Positions 26,382-35,384 of a stretch of 64,000 bases of DNA are shown here, piece after piece (position 1 is the first letter of the stretch; the number at the start of each line of letters is the position of its first letter). The notes under the pieces were generated by a model. The model was not told the DNA's origin, searched no databases, and worked only from the letters and a program-made list of their open reading frames with translations. This DNA is from Nocardia tengchongensis (GTDB lineage Bacteria; Actinomycetota; Actinomycetes; Mycobacteriales; Mycobacteriaceae), in contig NZ_CP074371.1 of NCBI RefSeq assembly GCF_018362975.1, forward strand, positions 5,270,001 through 5,334,000. Direction: 5' to 3'. Position numbers and translations under genes: made by a program.

Positions 26382-27652
26382 GAGACCTCCTCGGCAATCG
26401 TGGCGACACACTCGGTGAACCGGTCGATCTCCTCGGAGGTGGTGTAGACGTGGGTGCTCACACGCACCGAATCCTCGTCGGCCGGTGTTCGGTTCGCGGG
26501 TACGCAGTGGGCGCCGGTGCGCACCAGGAACCCCAGCTCGCTGAGCACGAAACCCAGATCGGTGGCGCTGATCCCGGCCACGGTGAAAGACACGATCCCG
26601 TACCCGGTTTCGCACGGCGCATAGGCCGGGCCGGGGGTGAACTCCACACCGCGGATCGGGCGCAGACCCGCGATCAGCGCCTGCGTCAAGCCCCGATTGT
26701 GGGCGGCGATGGCGTCGAGCCCGAGCTCGTCGAGCACCTCGAGGGCCGCGCCGAGGGCGAGAATGCCGGGCAGGTTGTGGGTGCCGCCCTCGAGCAGCTG
26801 CGGCATCGCCCCGGCCACCAGTCCCGAATCCTCCAGTGACACCCCCGAATTGCCGCCCGGCAGAAACGGTGTCAGTTCACTGTGGCGGCGGCGGTGGCAA
26901 TACAACACGCCCGTCCCCGGCGCCCCGAACATCTTGTGCGCGGCGAACACCGCGAAATCCGCGCCCAGCTCCCGCACCCGCACCGGCAGATGCCCACCGG
27001 ACTGGCTGCAGTCGAAACACAGCGCGATCGCCGGATCGATGCGCCCGCGCAGCTCTTCCAACGTGGTCAGCCCGCCGAACACATGATGCAGATGCGACAC
27101 CGCGATCAACCGGGTACGCGGTGAGATCCGCGCCGCCACATCCTCGAGGTCGGCCTCACCCAGCGCGGTGACCCGATAGGGCACCAGCTCGATGCGGCGC
27201 CCGAAGCGCGCCAGCAGCCCGCGCAGATGCTGCCACGGATACACGTTCGAGGCGTGATCGCGTGGACTGTAGAGGATCTCGTCGCCCTCGCGCAGATTCG
27301 CCAGCCCCCAGGACAGCGCCACCGCGTTCAGCCCGGCCGTGGCCCCGCCGGTGAACACCACCTCATCCGGTGCGGCCCCGATGAATTCGGCCATCGCCGC
27401 GCGCACCGACTCCACACGACGGGTCTGTTCCCCGGCCCACGGATAGGTGCCGCGCCCGGCGTTGGCGGTGCGCTCGCTGTGATAGCGGTGCACCGCATCG
27501 ATCACCAGGCGCGGTTTCTGTGTGGTGGAAGCGGAATCGAGGTAGACCTCGGCGGTGTCGGCCAGGGCGGGGAACAGCGCGCGCACGGGTGGGCGCGCCG
27601 GTTCCCGGGCGGCGGGCGGCGTAGCGGTCGCGGGTGCCGAGGCGCGCACCAT
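26378..27652 (-). CDS. Cysteine desulfurase-like class V aminotransferase
   Basis: 424 residues from ATG 27652, with a GGGAGGG site. It is SufS/CsdA-like: the PLP lysine is K240 in FAAHKMFG, the aspartate-glutamine pair is in CFDCSQSGGH, the N-terminal substrate arginine/threonine loop is YLDSASTTQKP, and the mobile-loop cysteine is in LVRTGAHCV. It is first in the operon with the HMA, decarboxylase and cysteine synthase/rhodanese genes, not with suf or isc genes. It may supply persulfide sulfur to the rhodanese-fused enzyme or act as a C-S lyase; this is inference. Confidence 0.85.
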   Translation of the reverse strand: MVRASAPATATPPAAREPARPPVRALFPALADTAEVYLDSASTTQKPRLVIDAVHRYHSERTANAGRGTYPWAGEQTRRVESVRAAMAEFIGAAPDEVVFTGGATAGLNAVALSWGLANLREGDEILYSPRDHASNVYPWQHLRGLLARFGRRIELVPYRVTALGEADLEDVAARISPRTRLIAVSHLHHVFGGLTTLEELRGRIDPAIALCFDCSQSGGHLPVRVRELGADFAVFAAHKMFGAPGTGVLYCHRRRHSELTPFLPGGNSGVSLEDSGLVAGAMPQLLEGGTHNLPGILALGAALEVLDELGLDAIAAHNRGLTQALIAGLRPIRGVEFTPGPAYAPCETGYGIVSFTVAGISATDLGFVLSELGFLVRTGAHCVPANRTPADEDSVRVSTHVYTTSEEIDRFTECVATIAEEVS

Positions 27653-27763
27653 TGCCCTCCCTCCCAGGAGTGAGCGCTGGACGTCACCAACGATACGCAC
27701 ATTTGCCGAGTGGCTGGAAGGTTCTGGCGGGCAACCGGTTTCGCTACCACGTCCGGGGAACGC

Positions 27764-28288
27764 TCAGCGTTCGGGACCACCTGGATTGCACAGCGCCGAC
27801 ACCGTCGCGTCGTAACCGACCGCGGGCCGCCACGGTTCGATATTCCAGCTGGTCTTGTCCGGCGCCACCGCGCGCGCCCACTCCCAGTGACAACGGAACT
27901 GGTCGTACATGCCGGGGGTGTCGGCGTCGGGGGCCAGCGTCAGCACTTCCCGCCACGCGCGATCCCCGGCCGCCGGGAACTTGTCGGCCCGCCCGGCCGG
28001 GGTCGGATAGATCCGCAACCGGCGCCCGTCGATCTCGTCGGTCCACTCGGTGCGGTCGATGAGCGGTTGATCGGCCAGTGGATCCACCGCCGGGTGGGCC
28101 GGTGTCGCGATCGCCGCCGCACTCGAGGTCGGTGCAGCGTTCGCAGGCGCGGGTGCCACCGTCGCCGAGACCGGTCCCAGCGAACTCACCACCACCGGTG
28201 GCGAATCCTCGGCCGCACCACAACCGGTCAGTACCAGTGCCAGCGCGAACGCGGGCGGGCCACCCGCGAGTTTCCAGCGCCGCCGCAT
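27764..28288 (-). CDS. DUF2599-family lipoprotein
   Basis: 174 residues from ATG 28288. A lipoprotein signal peptide ends in LVLTGCGA, with the acylated cysteine near residue 23. A Pro/Ala/Thr/Ser-rich linker (about residues 28-62) follows. The C-terminal domain of about 110 residues has the DUF2599 signature: TEWTDEIDGRRLRIYPTP near its start, then a WREVLTLAPDADTPGMYDQF helix and the WNIEPWRPAVGYDATV end, with two cysteines. The function is unknown; it should sit on the outer face of the cytoplasmic membrane. Confidence 0.78.
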   Translation of the reverse strand: MRRRWKLAGGPPAFALALVLTGCGAAEDSPPVVVSSLGPVSATVAPAPANAAPTSSAAAIATPAHPAVDPLADQPLIDRTEWTDEIDGRRLRIYPTPAGRADKFPAAGDRAWREVLTLAPDADTPGMYDQFRCHWEWARAVAPDKTSWNIEPWRPAVGYDATVSALCNPGGPER

Positions 28289-28516
28289 GGGCACACGCCC
28301 CTTTCATCCGATCCGTCCTGACCGGATCCGACGCTACCAGCGGGTATCCCGCACACTCGGGACGTGCGGGGCCGACCGGGGCTTCGATGCTCCGGTTTGC
28401 CCGCGCTGGTGCATTGGCCCAGACAGCCCCTACGATGTCACGCGCGGGGCGGTTCGTGAAAGAGGGAACCGTCCGGCACCCTTGGTACCGGATGGTTGCT
28501 GACTGGCAGGGGAGAG

Positions 28517-28996
28517 ATGAACGCCGCGAACGTGAAACTGCTTGTGTGGGAGTGCGACAACACCCTGTGGGACGGGGTGGTGTGCGACTCGACCGCCGGA
28601 GCGCTGCGCGCCGAAGCCGCGCGCTCGCTGCGCATCCTCAACGAGCGTGGCGTCATGCACGCGATCGCCTCGCGCGGTGAATGGGCCTGGACGGTCGAGC
28701 AGCTGCGCCGCCACGGGGTGGCCGAGCGTTTCGCCGCCGTCGAGGTCGGCTGGGGCCGCAAGTCCGCCGCCATCAACCGCATCGCCGAAACCCTGGGCGT
28801 GGGCCTGGCCCAGGTCGGCTACATCGACGCCGAACCGCTCGAACGCAGCGAAGTCGCGCACGCGCTGCCCCAGGTCCGCTGCTACGCCGCCCGCCACGTG
28901 GATGTGCTTGCCGCGCTCCAGGAATTCCGCGCCCCCATCGGCGACGTCCCGCCCCCGACTTCCCCGATGGGCATCTCCCACATCCACGCGCACTGA
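28517..28996 (+). CDS. FkbH-like HAD-superfamily protein with altered nucleophile
   Basis: 159 residues from ATG 28517, with GGGGAGAG upstream. It has the HAD fold with motif I VWECDNTLWDGVV, motif II at IASRGE and motif III/IV at GYIDAEPLER. In FkbH/MDP-1-like phosphatases motif I is DxDNTLW; here the first aspartate, the catalytic nucleophile, is glutamate (E12) while the second acid D14 is kept. It may be inactive or act as a carrier or binding protein. No methoxymalonate or PKS genes are nearby. Confidence 0.7.
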   Translation: MNAANVKLLVWECDNTLWDGVVCDSTAGALRAEAARSLRILNERGVMHAIASRGEWAWTVEQLRRHGVAERFAAVEVGWGRKSAAINRIAETLGVGLAQVGYIDAEPLERSEVAHALPQVRCYAARHVDVLAALQEFRAPIGDVPPPTSPMGISHIHAH

Positions 28997-29111
28997 CGGC
29001 CCCGTCCCCGTCGCCGGACCCGGCGTGCCTCGCTGTCGGCTCCTACGCCCGTTGGCGGGCCGAGCTCGAGGAGTTGTCGGCAGGCAGGGCCACGCGGCAT
29101 CCGAGGCATAG

Positions 29112-29149
29112 GCGAAGGGCCCCGGTCGTGATCGACCGGGGCCCTTCGC
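29112..29149. terminator. Bidirectional hairpin terminator
   Basis: A perfect 17-bp stem (GCGAAGGGCCCCGGTCG and its complement) with a TGAT loop, between the convergent HAD and choD genes, 14 bases from the choD stop. Confidence 0.88.
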
Positions 29150-29162
29150 TGTTCACACCGTG

Positions 29163-30893
29163 TCAGGCAGGGGTGGATTCGGATTTGCCGCCGCGGATCT
29201 CGACGATCGGGAGCACCAGCGCCGCCGGAGCGGACGCCGGGACCATCGGCTGCACAGGCGCAACGGGTGCAATTCGGGTGTAGCCGGCGCTCTGATCCGG
29301 GCGAGTGTCGGCCTGGCCCTTGTTGGGCCACATCGCCGCAGCCCGTTCGGCCTGCGCGGTGATGGTCAGCGACGGGTTCACACCCAGGTTCGCCGAGACC
29401 GCCGCGCCGTCGACCACCGACATGGTCGGGTAGCCGTAGACGCGGTGGTAGGCGTCGATGACACCGTGCTCGGCGTCCGCGCCGATCGCCGCGCCACCCA
29501 GGAAGTGGGCGGTCAGCGGAATGTTGAAGACCTCGCCCCAGGTGCCGCCCGCGACACCGCCGATGGTGTCGGCGACCTTGCGGGTGACCTCGTTGCCGGC
29601 GGGGATCCAGGTCGGATTCGGTTCGCCGTGGCCCTGTTTGGAGGTGAGCTTGCGCCCGAACAGCCCGCGCTTGGTGTAGGTGGTGATGGAGTTGTCCAGA
29701 TGCTGCATCACCAGCGAGATGATGGTGCGCTCACTCCAGTTCTTCACCGACATGAACTGCAACAGCATCAAAGGATGCCGCAGCACGATGCCCAGGAAGC
29801 GTAGCCAGCGCGGGATGCTGCCGCCGCCGTCGACCATGAGCGTCTGCAGCAGACCCATCGAATTGGAGCCCTTGCCGTAGCGGACCGGTTCGATGTGGGT
29901 GTCGGGGGTCGGGTGGATGGAGGAGGTGATGGCCACGCCGCGGGTGTAATCGACATCGGGGTTCACCTTGCGGGTGGCCGCGCCGAGGATCGATTCGGAG
30001 TTGGTGCGGGTCAGCAGGCCCAGCCGCGACGACAGCTGCGGCAGCACGCCCTTGTCGCGCATGGCGAACAGCAGCTGCTGGGTGCCGCGCGTTCCGGCGG
30101 CCAGCACCACGTGCTTGGCGGTGTAGGTCTTGGGCTGCTTGCGGAACCACGCGCCGGTGCGTTCGGTCTCCACGTCCCAGGTGCCGTCGGGCAGCGGGCG
30201 CACGGTGGTGACCGTGGTCATCGGGAACACCTGCGCGCCACCCTTTTCCGCCAGGTACAGGTAGTTCTTGACCAGGGTGTTCTTGGCGTTGTGGCGGCAG
30301 CCGGTCATGCACTCGCCACATTCGATGCAGCCGGTGCGCTCGGGGCCCGCGCCACCGAAGTACGGGTCGGGCACGGTCTTGCCCGCCTCGCCGAAGAACA
30401 CCCCGACCGGGGTCTGCACGAAGGTGTCGCCCACGCCCATGTCCTCGGCGACCTGCTTGAACACCTCGTCGGCGGGGGTCATGTGCGGGTTGGTGACCAC
30501 GCCGAGCATCTTGCGGGCCTGCTCGTAGTAAGGCATCAGCTCGTCGTGCCAATCGGTGATCTCGCGCCACTGCGGGTCGGCGAAGAACGGGGCCGGGGGC
30601 ACGTAGAGGGTGTTGGCGTAGTTGAGCGAGCCGCCACCCACGCCCGCGCCGGCCAGGATCAGCACATCGCGCAGCGGGTGGATGCGCTGAATGCCGAAGC
30701 AGCCCAGCTTCGGGGCCCACAGGAACTTGCGCAGGTCCCAGCTGGTGTCGGGGAGCTGGTCGTCGGTGAAGCGCTGACCGGCCTCGAGCACGCCGACGGT
30801 ATAGCCCTTCTCGGTCAGGCGCAGTGCGCTCACACTGCCGCCGAATCCGGACCCGACGATGAGCACGTCGAAGTCGGTGTCGCGTTGGGTCAT
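29163..30893 (-). CDS. choD: Cholesterol oxidase ChoD-like GMC oxidoreductase
   Basis: 576 residues. The N-terminal FAD-binding motif is VGSGFGGSVSA with the acidic residue of VLEAGQRF, then the GMC block GAGVGGGSLNYANTLYVPP. A cysteine-rich insertion (RTGCIECGECMTGCRHNAKN) marks this ChoD clade. The C-terminal LGGAAIGAD and SVVDGAAVSANLGVNPSLT close the FAD site. It matches mycobacterial ChoD (Rv3409c) rather than secreted two-domain ChoA/ChoE, and has no signal peptide. The family oxidises sterols or related alcohols, although the role of ChoD in sterol breakdown is disputed. It is divergent from a MerR regulator. Confidence 0.88.
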   Translation of the reverse strand: MTQRDTDFDVLIVGSGFGGSVSALRLTEKGYTVGVLEAGQRFTDDQLPDTSWDLRKFLWAPKLGCFGIQRIHPLRDVLILAGAGVGGGSLNYANTLYVPPAPFFADPQWREITDWHDELMPYYEQARKMLGVVTNPHMTPADEVFKQVAEDMGVGDTFVQTPVGVFFGEAGKTVPDPYFGGAGPERTGCIECGECMTGCRHNAKNTLVKNYLYLAEKGGAQVFPMTTVTTVRPLPDGTWDVETERTGAWFRKQPKTYTAKHVVLAAGTRGTQQLLFAMRDKGVLPQLSSRLGLLTRTNSESILGAATRKVNPDVDYTRGVAITSSIHPTPDTHIEPVRYGKGSNSMGLLQTLMVDGGGSIPRWLRFLGIVLRHPLMLLQFMSVKNWSERTIISLVMQHLDNSITTYTKRGLFGRKLTSKQGHGEPNPTWIPAGNEVTRKVADTIGGVAGGTWGEVFNIPLTAHFLGGAAIGADAEHGVIDAYHRVYGYPTMSVVDGAAVSANLGVNPSLTITAQAERAAAMWPNKGQADTRPDQSAGYTRIAPVAPVQPMVPASAPAALVLPIVEIRGGKSESTPA

Positions 30894-30943
30894 GAGGACT
30901 CCCTTGTCGTCGTCGACAGTGTGGCGGCGGTTACGCTAATGCG

Positions 30944-30959
30944 GACAGTTGTGACTGTC
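30944..30959. promoter_or_regulatory. Inverted-repeat operator in the choD/merR intergenic region
   Basis: GACAGT-TGTG-ACTGTC is a perfect 6+4+6 repeat 37 bases before the merR GTG. A lone GACAGT half-site is at 30915-30920, nearer choD. It is a likely MerR-family binding site. Confidence 0.6.
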
Positions 30960-30995
30960 AACGTCGGACCGGGTTGCGGTATCTATGCTGTTCGC

Positions 30996-31667
30996 GTGGA
31001 CCGATACAGCCGCCTGCAACTCGCCGAACTCAGTGGGGTGGCCGCCCGCACCATCCGCTACTACCACTCGGTCGGCGTGCTGCCCAAACCCGGCCGCGCC
31101 GGCAAGGAAGCGGTCTACGGTCGCGACCACCTCGAACGGCTGCGCGCCATCACCACCATGCAGGCGCGCGGGCTGCGCCTGGACGCGATCCGGGAGGTGT
31201 TCGAGGCCGAGGTCCCCGGCGACGGGGACTGGCGTGAGGTCTTCGATCCGCGCTACGGCGGCGACACCGGAACCGGCGCTCTGCTCGACGACGACGCCCT
31301 GACCGAGTTGCTCGGTGATCGCCGCCCCGAGATCCTCGACGACCTGCAGGCCGCGGGCTACCTCGAAGGCGTCGGCGCGGGCTGGCGGGTGCCCGAACCG
31401 GCCATGCTCTCCGGTGCGCTCGTGCTCTACGACGTCGGATTCGACATCGCGCTCTCGGGGGTGCTGCGCAAGCTGATTCGCACCCACATCGCGACCCTGG
31501 CCGACGAGATGGTGCGCGCGGTGCGCGGGGCGTCGAGCGCGCAGTACGACGGGGAGGGCGTGGAGGTCGACCTGGACCGATTCCGCGACCGCTTCCGGGC
31601 CGCGGCCCGCGAGGTCGGTGGAGCCACCCTGGTCGAGGAGATCGAACGGGTGGTGCGCGAGCACTGA
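30996..31667 (+). CDS. MerR-family regulator
   Basis: 223 residues from GTG 30996. The N-terminal MerR helix-turn-helix reads LQLAELSGVAARTIRYYHSVGVLP, followed by the wing GRAGKEAVYGRDHLERL. The C-terminal 140 residues are helical and not a metal-binding tail (no cysteines). It is divergent from choD, with an inverted repeat between, so control of choD and itself is likely. Confidence 0.85.
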   Translation: MDRYSRLQLAELSGVAARTIRYYHSVGVLPKPGRAGKEAVYGRDHLERLRAITTMQARGLRLDAIREVFEAEVPGDGDWREVFDPRYGGDTGTGALLDDDALTELLGDRRPEILDDLQAAGYLEGVGAGWRVPEPAMLSGALVLYDVGFDIALSGVLRKLIRTHIATLADEMVRAVRGASSAQYDGEGVEVDLDRFRDRFRAAAREVGGATLVEEIERVVREH

Positions 31668-31673
31668 GCCGCG

Positions 31674-31695
31674 CCGCGCCCGTATCAGGGCGCGG
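31674..31695. terminator. Short bidirectional hairpin
   Basis: CCGCGCCC-GTATCA-GGGCGCGG, an 8-bp perfect stem between the convergent merR and GH1 genes; the GH1 stop codon lies across the loop and the 3' arm. Confidence 0.5.
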
Positions 31696-33040
31696 GGACC
31701 GCGGTGGGGACGGTGACGGGGGACTCGCAGCTGGCGGGCGGATCCACCAGGTGGCAATCGGAGGGGAAGCGCACCGGCTCGTAGCCGGCGGGTACGCCGC
31801 CGGCGGTGATGATCTGGCGGTAGGTGCCCACCGCGTCGGTGGGCTTGCGGGTCAGCGACGGATCGGTCTGCACGTCGACGGTGTAGAGCCCGAAACGCGG
31901 TGCGAACGAACCCCACTCGTAGTTGTCGGTCAGGCTCCAGTAGTTGTAGCCGATCAGGTTCATGCCGTCGGCCTTGGCGCGCTGCAACCAGTACACGGTG
32001 TCGCGCAGATGATCGGAGCGGGTGTAACCGTCGGCGCGGGGCGCCCCGTTGTCGGTCGGCATGCCGTTCTCCACCACCCACAGCGGCTTGCCGGGGAACA
32101 TGCGCGAATAGTGTTGCAGCGCATAGTAGATGCCCTCGGGCCGGATCGGCAGGTCCCACATGCCCGCCGGCGGGGCGACCGAGCCGTCGGGCAGGTTGAC
32201 CGCGTGGGACTTGGGCGGCTCGTAGCCGAAGTAGTAGTCCACCCCGATGAAGTCGAGCTTGTCACCGATGCGCTCCATGAGCGGCCCGTTGACCTGTGCC
32301 TCCGCGCCCGCCACGTAGCCGACATTGCTGGTGACCAGCGCCTTGGGCTGCACCTGGTGGATGTAGTCGTAGATCTCGTTGTGCACCTGGGCGACCCGGT
32401 CGAGCATCTGATCGGCGTCGGTGTCGTTCTGGCGCACCTCGTGCATGATGTAGGCGACCGGCTCGTTGACCGTCACCCAGACCGGATTGCGCGAGGTGTA
32501 GCGGTCGACCACCTTGCGGGCATTCGCCAGCCAGTCGGCCACCATGTGCTCGTCGCGCCAGCCGCCGCGATCGGCCGCCCAGCCCGGGTACACCCAATGG
32601 TCCAGCGTCAGCATGGGTTCCATGCCGTTGGCCACGATGTCGTCGATGACGCTGTCGTAGAAGGCGAACCCCGCCTCGTCCCACACCCCGGGTTCGGGCT
32701 GCAGCCGCGCCCATTCGATGCCGATGCGGAACACCTTCGAACCCAGACTGGCGGCCAGCGCGATGTCGGACTGGTAGCGCGAGCGGAAGTCGATGGAGTT
32801 GCGGTAGCGGTCCCAGTCGGGGTTGGCGTCGATGTAGTGCGTCCAGTTGCTGTCGGGCGCGTGGCCTTCGGACTGGAAGCCCGAGGCTGCCACACCCCAC
32901 AGGAAGTCCGGGCCCAGGCCGCCGTGCGTGCCCTGGGGCGAGGGCAGGGCGGGGGTGGCGTGGGCGGCCGAGGCCACCGGCAACAGCGTCGCGGCGGCGG
33001 CGAGCCCGGCGAGGACTAGTCGGTGCAAGCGACGGCGCAT
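31685..33040 (-). CDS. Secreted GH1-family beta-glucosidase (copy A)
   Basis: 451 residues. A signal peptide (MRRRLHRLVL, hydrophobic stretch, ASAAHA cleavage near residue 28) indicates export. It has the GH1 barrel with acid/base glutamate E193 in VTVNEP and nucleophile E324 in WVVENGMP; FLWGVAASGFQSEGH near the N-terminus is the family start signature. Two C-terminal cysteines may pair. A retaining beta-glycosidase is expected; preference for glucoside, galactoside or a plant glycoside is not visible. It is a close paralogue of the next gene upstream, in a tandem duplication. Confidence 0.88.
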   Translation of the reverse strand: MRRRLHRLVLAGLAAAATLLPVASAAHATPALPSPQGTHGGLGPDFLWGVAASGFQSEGHAPDSNWTHYIDANPDWDRYRNSIDFRSRYQSDIALAASLGSKVFRIGIEWARLQPEPGVWDEAGFAFYDSVIDDIVANGMEPMLTLDHWVYPGWAADRGGWRDEHMVADWLANARKVVDRYTSRNPVWVTVNEPVAYIMHEVRQNDTDADQMLDRVAQVHNEIYDYIHQVQPKALVTSNVGYVAGAEAQVNGPLMERIGDKLDFIGVDYYFGYEPPKSHAVNLPDGSVAPPAGMWDLPIRPEGIYYALQHYSRMFPGKPLWVVENGMPTDNGAPRADGYTRSDHLRDTVYWLQRAKADGMNLIGYNYWSLTDNYEWGSFAPRFGLYTVDVQTDPSLTRKPTDAVGTYRQIITAGGVPAGYEPVRFPSDCHLVDPPASCESPVTVPTAVPAP

Positions 33041-33347
33041 CGGGGCTCCTTCTCCGGGACGCCTGGTCGGAATGTCCCTTTCGGAGCGTAGCTGTCAATT
33101 AACTGAATTCCGGGGCAGCCGGGCGCGTGTCGCGCAGTGGGCCCGATCTCCCCGCCCGCCCGTCAACGCCCGGATTTCCGGTCCGGAAAACCCGCGCGCG
33201 ACGCTGACCTGCGCCGATATCCACTCATGCGGATCCGGACAGATCGGGCATGGTCCACGGAGGCCTACCGTTCGAGACGTACCGGCCTGTGGCCCAAGCT
33301 GTTCCAGGAGGGGGAGTCACAGTCCGGTGCGGGCTGCCGGAAAGTTC
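33041..33347. other. Intergenic region between the GH1 paralogues
   Basis: 307 bases. No gene, hairpin or operator convincing enough to name; it probably carries the promoter for copy A. Confidence 0.4.
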
Positions 33348-34670
33348 CTAGCCCGGCAGCGTGACCGGGTCGGCACAGCTGTCGAGGGCGTCGACCAGCG
33401 AGCAGCTCGCCGGCGGGCGGGTCGGCAGGTATCCGCCGGGCACACCGGCGTCGTGGGTGATCGCGCGGTAGGCGTCCACGGCGTCGGTGGGCTTGCGGGT
33501 CAGCGACGGATCGGTCTGTACGTCCACGGTGTAGAGCCCGAAACGCGGTGTGTAGGAACCCCACTCGTAGTTGTCGGTGAGACTCCAGTAGTTGTAGCCG
33601 ATCACGCCGATGCCGTCGGCCTTGGCGCGCTGCAGCCAGTAGATGGTGTCGCGCAGGTCGTCGGCTCGGGTATAGCCGTCGGCGCGGGGTGCGCCGTTCT
33701 CGGTCGGCATTCCGTTCTCCACGATGTAGAGCGGTTTGCCCGGGAACAGCCGCGCGAAGTGGCGCAGCGCGTAGTAGAGGCCGTCGGCCTGCAGCGGCAG
33801 CTTCCACAACTGGGAGGCGGCGAACGCGCTGTACTGCGCGGCGGTGTCGGGGGACAAGCCGTAGTAGTAGTCGATGCCCACGAAATCCAGCTTGGCGGCG
33901 ATGGCGTCGAGCATGCCGCCATCGACCAGCGGATCGGCGGCCGGCACATAGGCGAGATTGCTGGTCACCATCGCGGCGGGCTGCCGCGCGTGGATGTGGT
34001 CGTAGATGCTGTTGTGCGCCTGGGCCAGTCGCGCCTGCATGGTCAGCGCCTCGGTCGCGGGCAGCCCGCCGTTGCGGACCTCGTTCATGATGTAGGCGAA
34101 GGGCTCGTTGATCGTCACCCACACCGGATCCGCGCCCGCGTAGCGGTCCACCACCGCGCGCATGTTCGCCAGCCAGTCCTCGACCATGTCCGGATTGCCC
34201 CAGCCGCCGCGGTCGGCTTCCCAGCCCGGGTACACCCAGTGATCCAGGGTGATCATGGGCCGCATGCCTGCCGACCGGACCGCCGCGATCACCTTGTCGT
34301 AGAACGCGAATCCCGCCTCGTCCCACACTCCCGGCTGCGGCTGCACTCGCGCCCACTCCACGCTGATCCGGTAGGTGTCGACCCCCAAGCCCTTGGCGAG
34401 CGCGATGTCGGAGGAGTAGCGGTCGTAGAAGTCGACGCTGTCGCCGTAGGGGTCGTAGTCGGGGTGGGTGGCGGCGTAGCGTCGCCAATTACTATCGGGC
34501 GCATGGCCTTCGGACTGGAAGCCGGAGGCGGCCACACCCCAGTGGAAGTCCGCGCCCAGGGCCGGAAGGAGTTGCGGAGCGGGTCGTGCGGTGGCCGGGG
34601 CGGTGCTCGCCAGCAGTGCGGTCACCGCGACCGCCAGGGCGGCGGCGTGGCGTCGGGTGTGCGCTCGCAT
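33348..34670 (-). CDS. Secreted GH1-family beta-glucosidase (copy B)
   Basis: 440 residues from ATG 34670 (another ATG lies 24 bases upstream). It has a signal peptide with ATARPA-type cleavage, and GH1 signatures as in copy A: HWGVAASGFQSEGH, acid/base in VTINEP and nucleophile in IVENGMP. Large blocks are identical to copy A, for example DGYTR.D.LRDT.YWLQRAKADG and the SLTRKPTDAV region, showing recent duplication, while the loops around the active site differ. It follows a methyltransferase-like gene on the same strand after 45 bases. Confidence 0.88.
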   Translation of the reverse strand: MRAHTRRHAAALAVAVTALLASTAPATARPAPQLLPALGADFHWGVAASGFQSEGHAPDSNWRRYAATHPDYDPYGDSVDFYDRYSSDIALAKGLGVDTYRISVEWARVQPQPGVWDEAGFAFYDKVIAAVRSAGMRPMITLDHWVYPGWEADRGGWGNPDMVEDWLANMRAVVDRYAGADPVWVTINEPFAYIMNEVRNGGLPATEALTMQARLAQAHNSIYDHIHARQPAAMVTSNLAYVPAADPLVDGGMLDAIAAKLDFVGIDYYYGLSPDTAAQYSAFAASQLWKLPLQADGLYYALRHFARLFPGKPLYIVENGMPTENGAPRADGYTRADDLRDTIYWLQRAKADGIGVIGYNYWSLTDNYEWGSYTPRFGLYTVDVQTDPSLTRKPTDAVDAYRAITHDAGVPGGYLPTRPPASCSLVDALDSCADPVTLPG

Positions 34671-34715
34671 GACACTCCTCGTCCGGTGAACCATGAATTG
34701 AGCAGCCGAGCAGCA

Positions 34716-35384
34716 TTATTGCGCGACTCGGGCCCGCACCACCCAGGGTTCGACCGAATAGTCCCGCTCGGGCGCGGCGTCGAGATAACGGGCGGCCAGC
34801 ACGTCGGCCGCGAGCTCCTCCATCGTCTCCCAGCCGGTGTCATGCAGCAGCCGCGCCACGCGAGCGGCCGCGGTGAGCGGCACATCCAAGACCAACTCCG
34901 CACCGCCGGGACAACCGGCCAGCAGTGTCAGGACCGCCCTGGTCGAGGGGCACCGGCCTGCGGCGGGGATCTCAGCACCGACCGTGGCACGGCGCGGGGT
35001 AGGCATGCCACGGGGATGCACCCGACACTGGTCACCGAGATGGATGGCGAAAACGGGTGCCTCCGGATCGAATCCGTCCACGCGTCGCACGAATTCTGCG
35101 ACCTGCGACGGCGTAGCCGGGCCGAACCGGTCGGAATCGGCTGTGGGCAGCGCGATTCCGATGCCGGTGTCGGTGACCCGAACGAACCGCACGTCCCGAT
35201 AGGGGTTGTGCGCGGCGAAAGTGTCCAGGGCCCTGCCGAACACGATCACCTGGCGCGTACCCGTCGACACGGCGTCGGCCAGCCGGTCCTCCGCGTACCG
35301 CTGCCGTGCGGCCGCCAGCAGGCGAGGGCCCCGATCGCGGGAGGCGCGCGGGGCCGCATCACCCGCGACGGCCGCCGCGCTCAT
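34716..35384 (-). CDS. Leucine carboxymethyltransferase-like SAM methyltransferase
   Basis: 222 residues from ATG 35384, whose ATGA overlaps the upstream stop. Likely PF04072-like Rossmann fold: QVIVFGRALDTFAAHNPYRDV corresponds to the motif I strand-loop (usually GxGxDTRxxR), with VFAIHLG as a later strand and ELVLDVPL near the end. The glycine-rich SAM loop is degenerate (FGRALDT), so activity is uncertain. It forms an operon with the helix-turn-helix protein upstream. Confidence 0.55.
   Translation of the reverse strand: MSAAAVAGDAAPRASRDRGPRLLAAARQRYAEDRLADAVSTGTRQVIVFGRALDTFAAHNPYRDVRFVRVTDTGIGIALPTADSDRFGPATPSQVAEFVRRVDGFDPEAPVFAIHLGDQCRVHPRGMPTPRRATVGAEIPAAGRCPSTRAVLTLLAGCPGGAELVLDVPLTAAARVARLLHDTGWETMEELAADVLAARYLDAAPERDYSVEPWVVRARVAQ

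Noticed and set aside
28517..28996. Methoxymalonyl-ACP (FkbH) biosynthesis function
   Set aside because: No ACP, FkbG or PKS genes are nearby and the nucleophile residue is changed.
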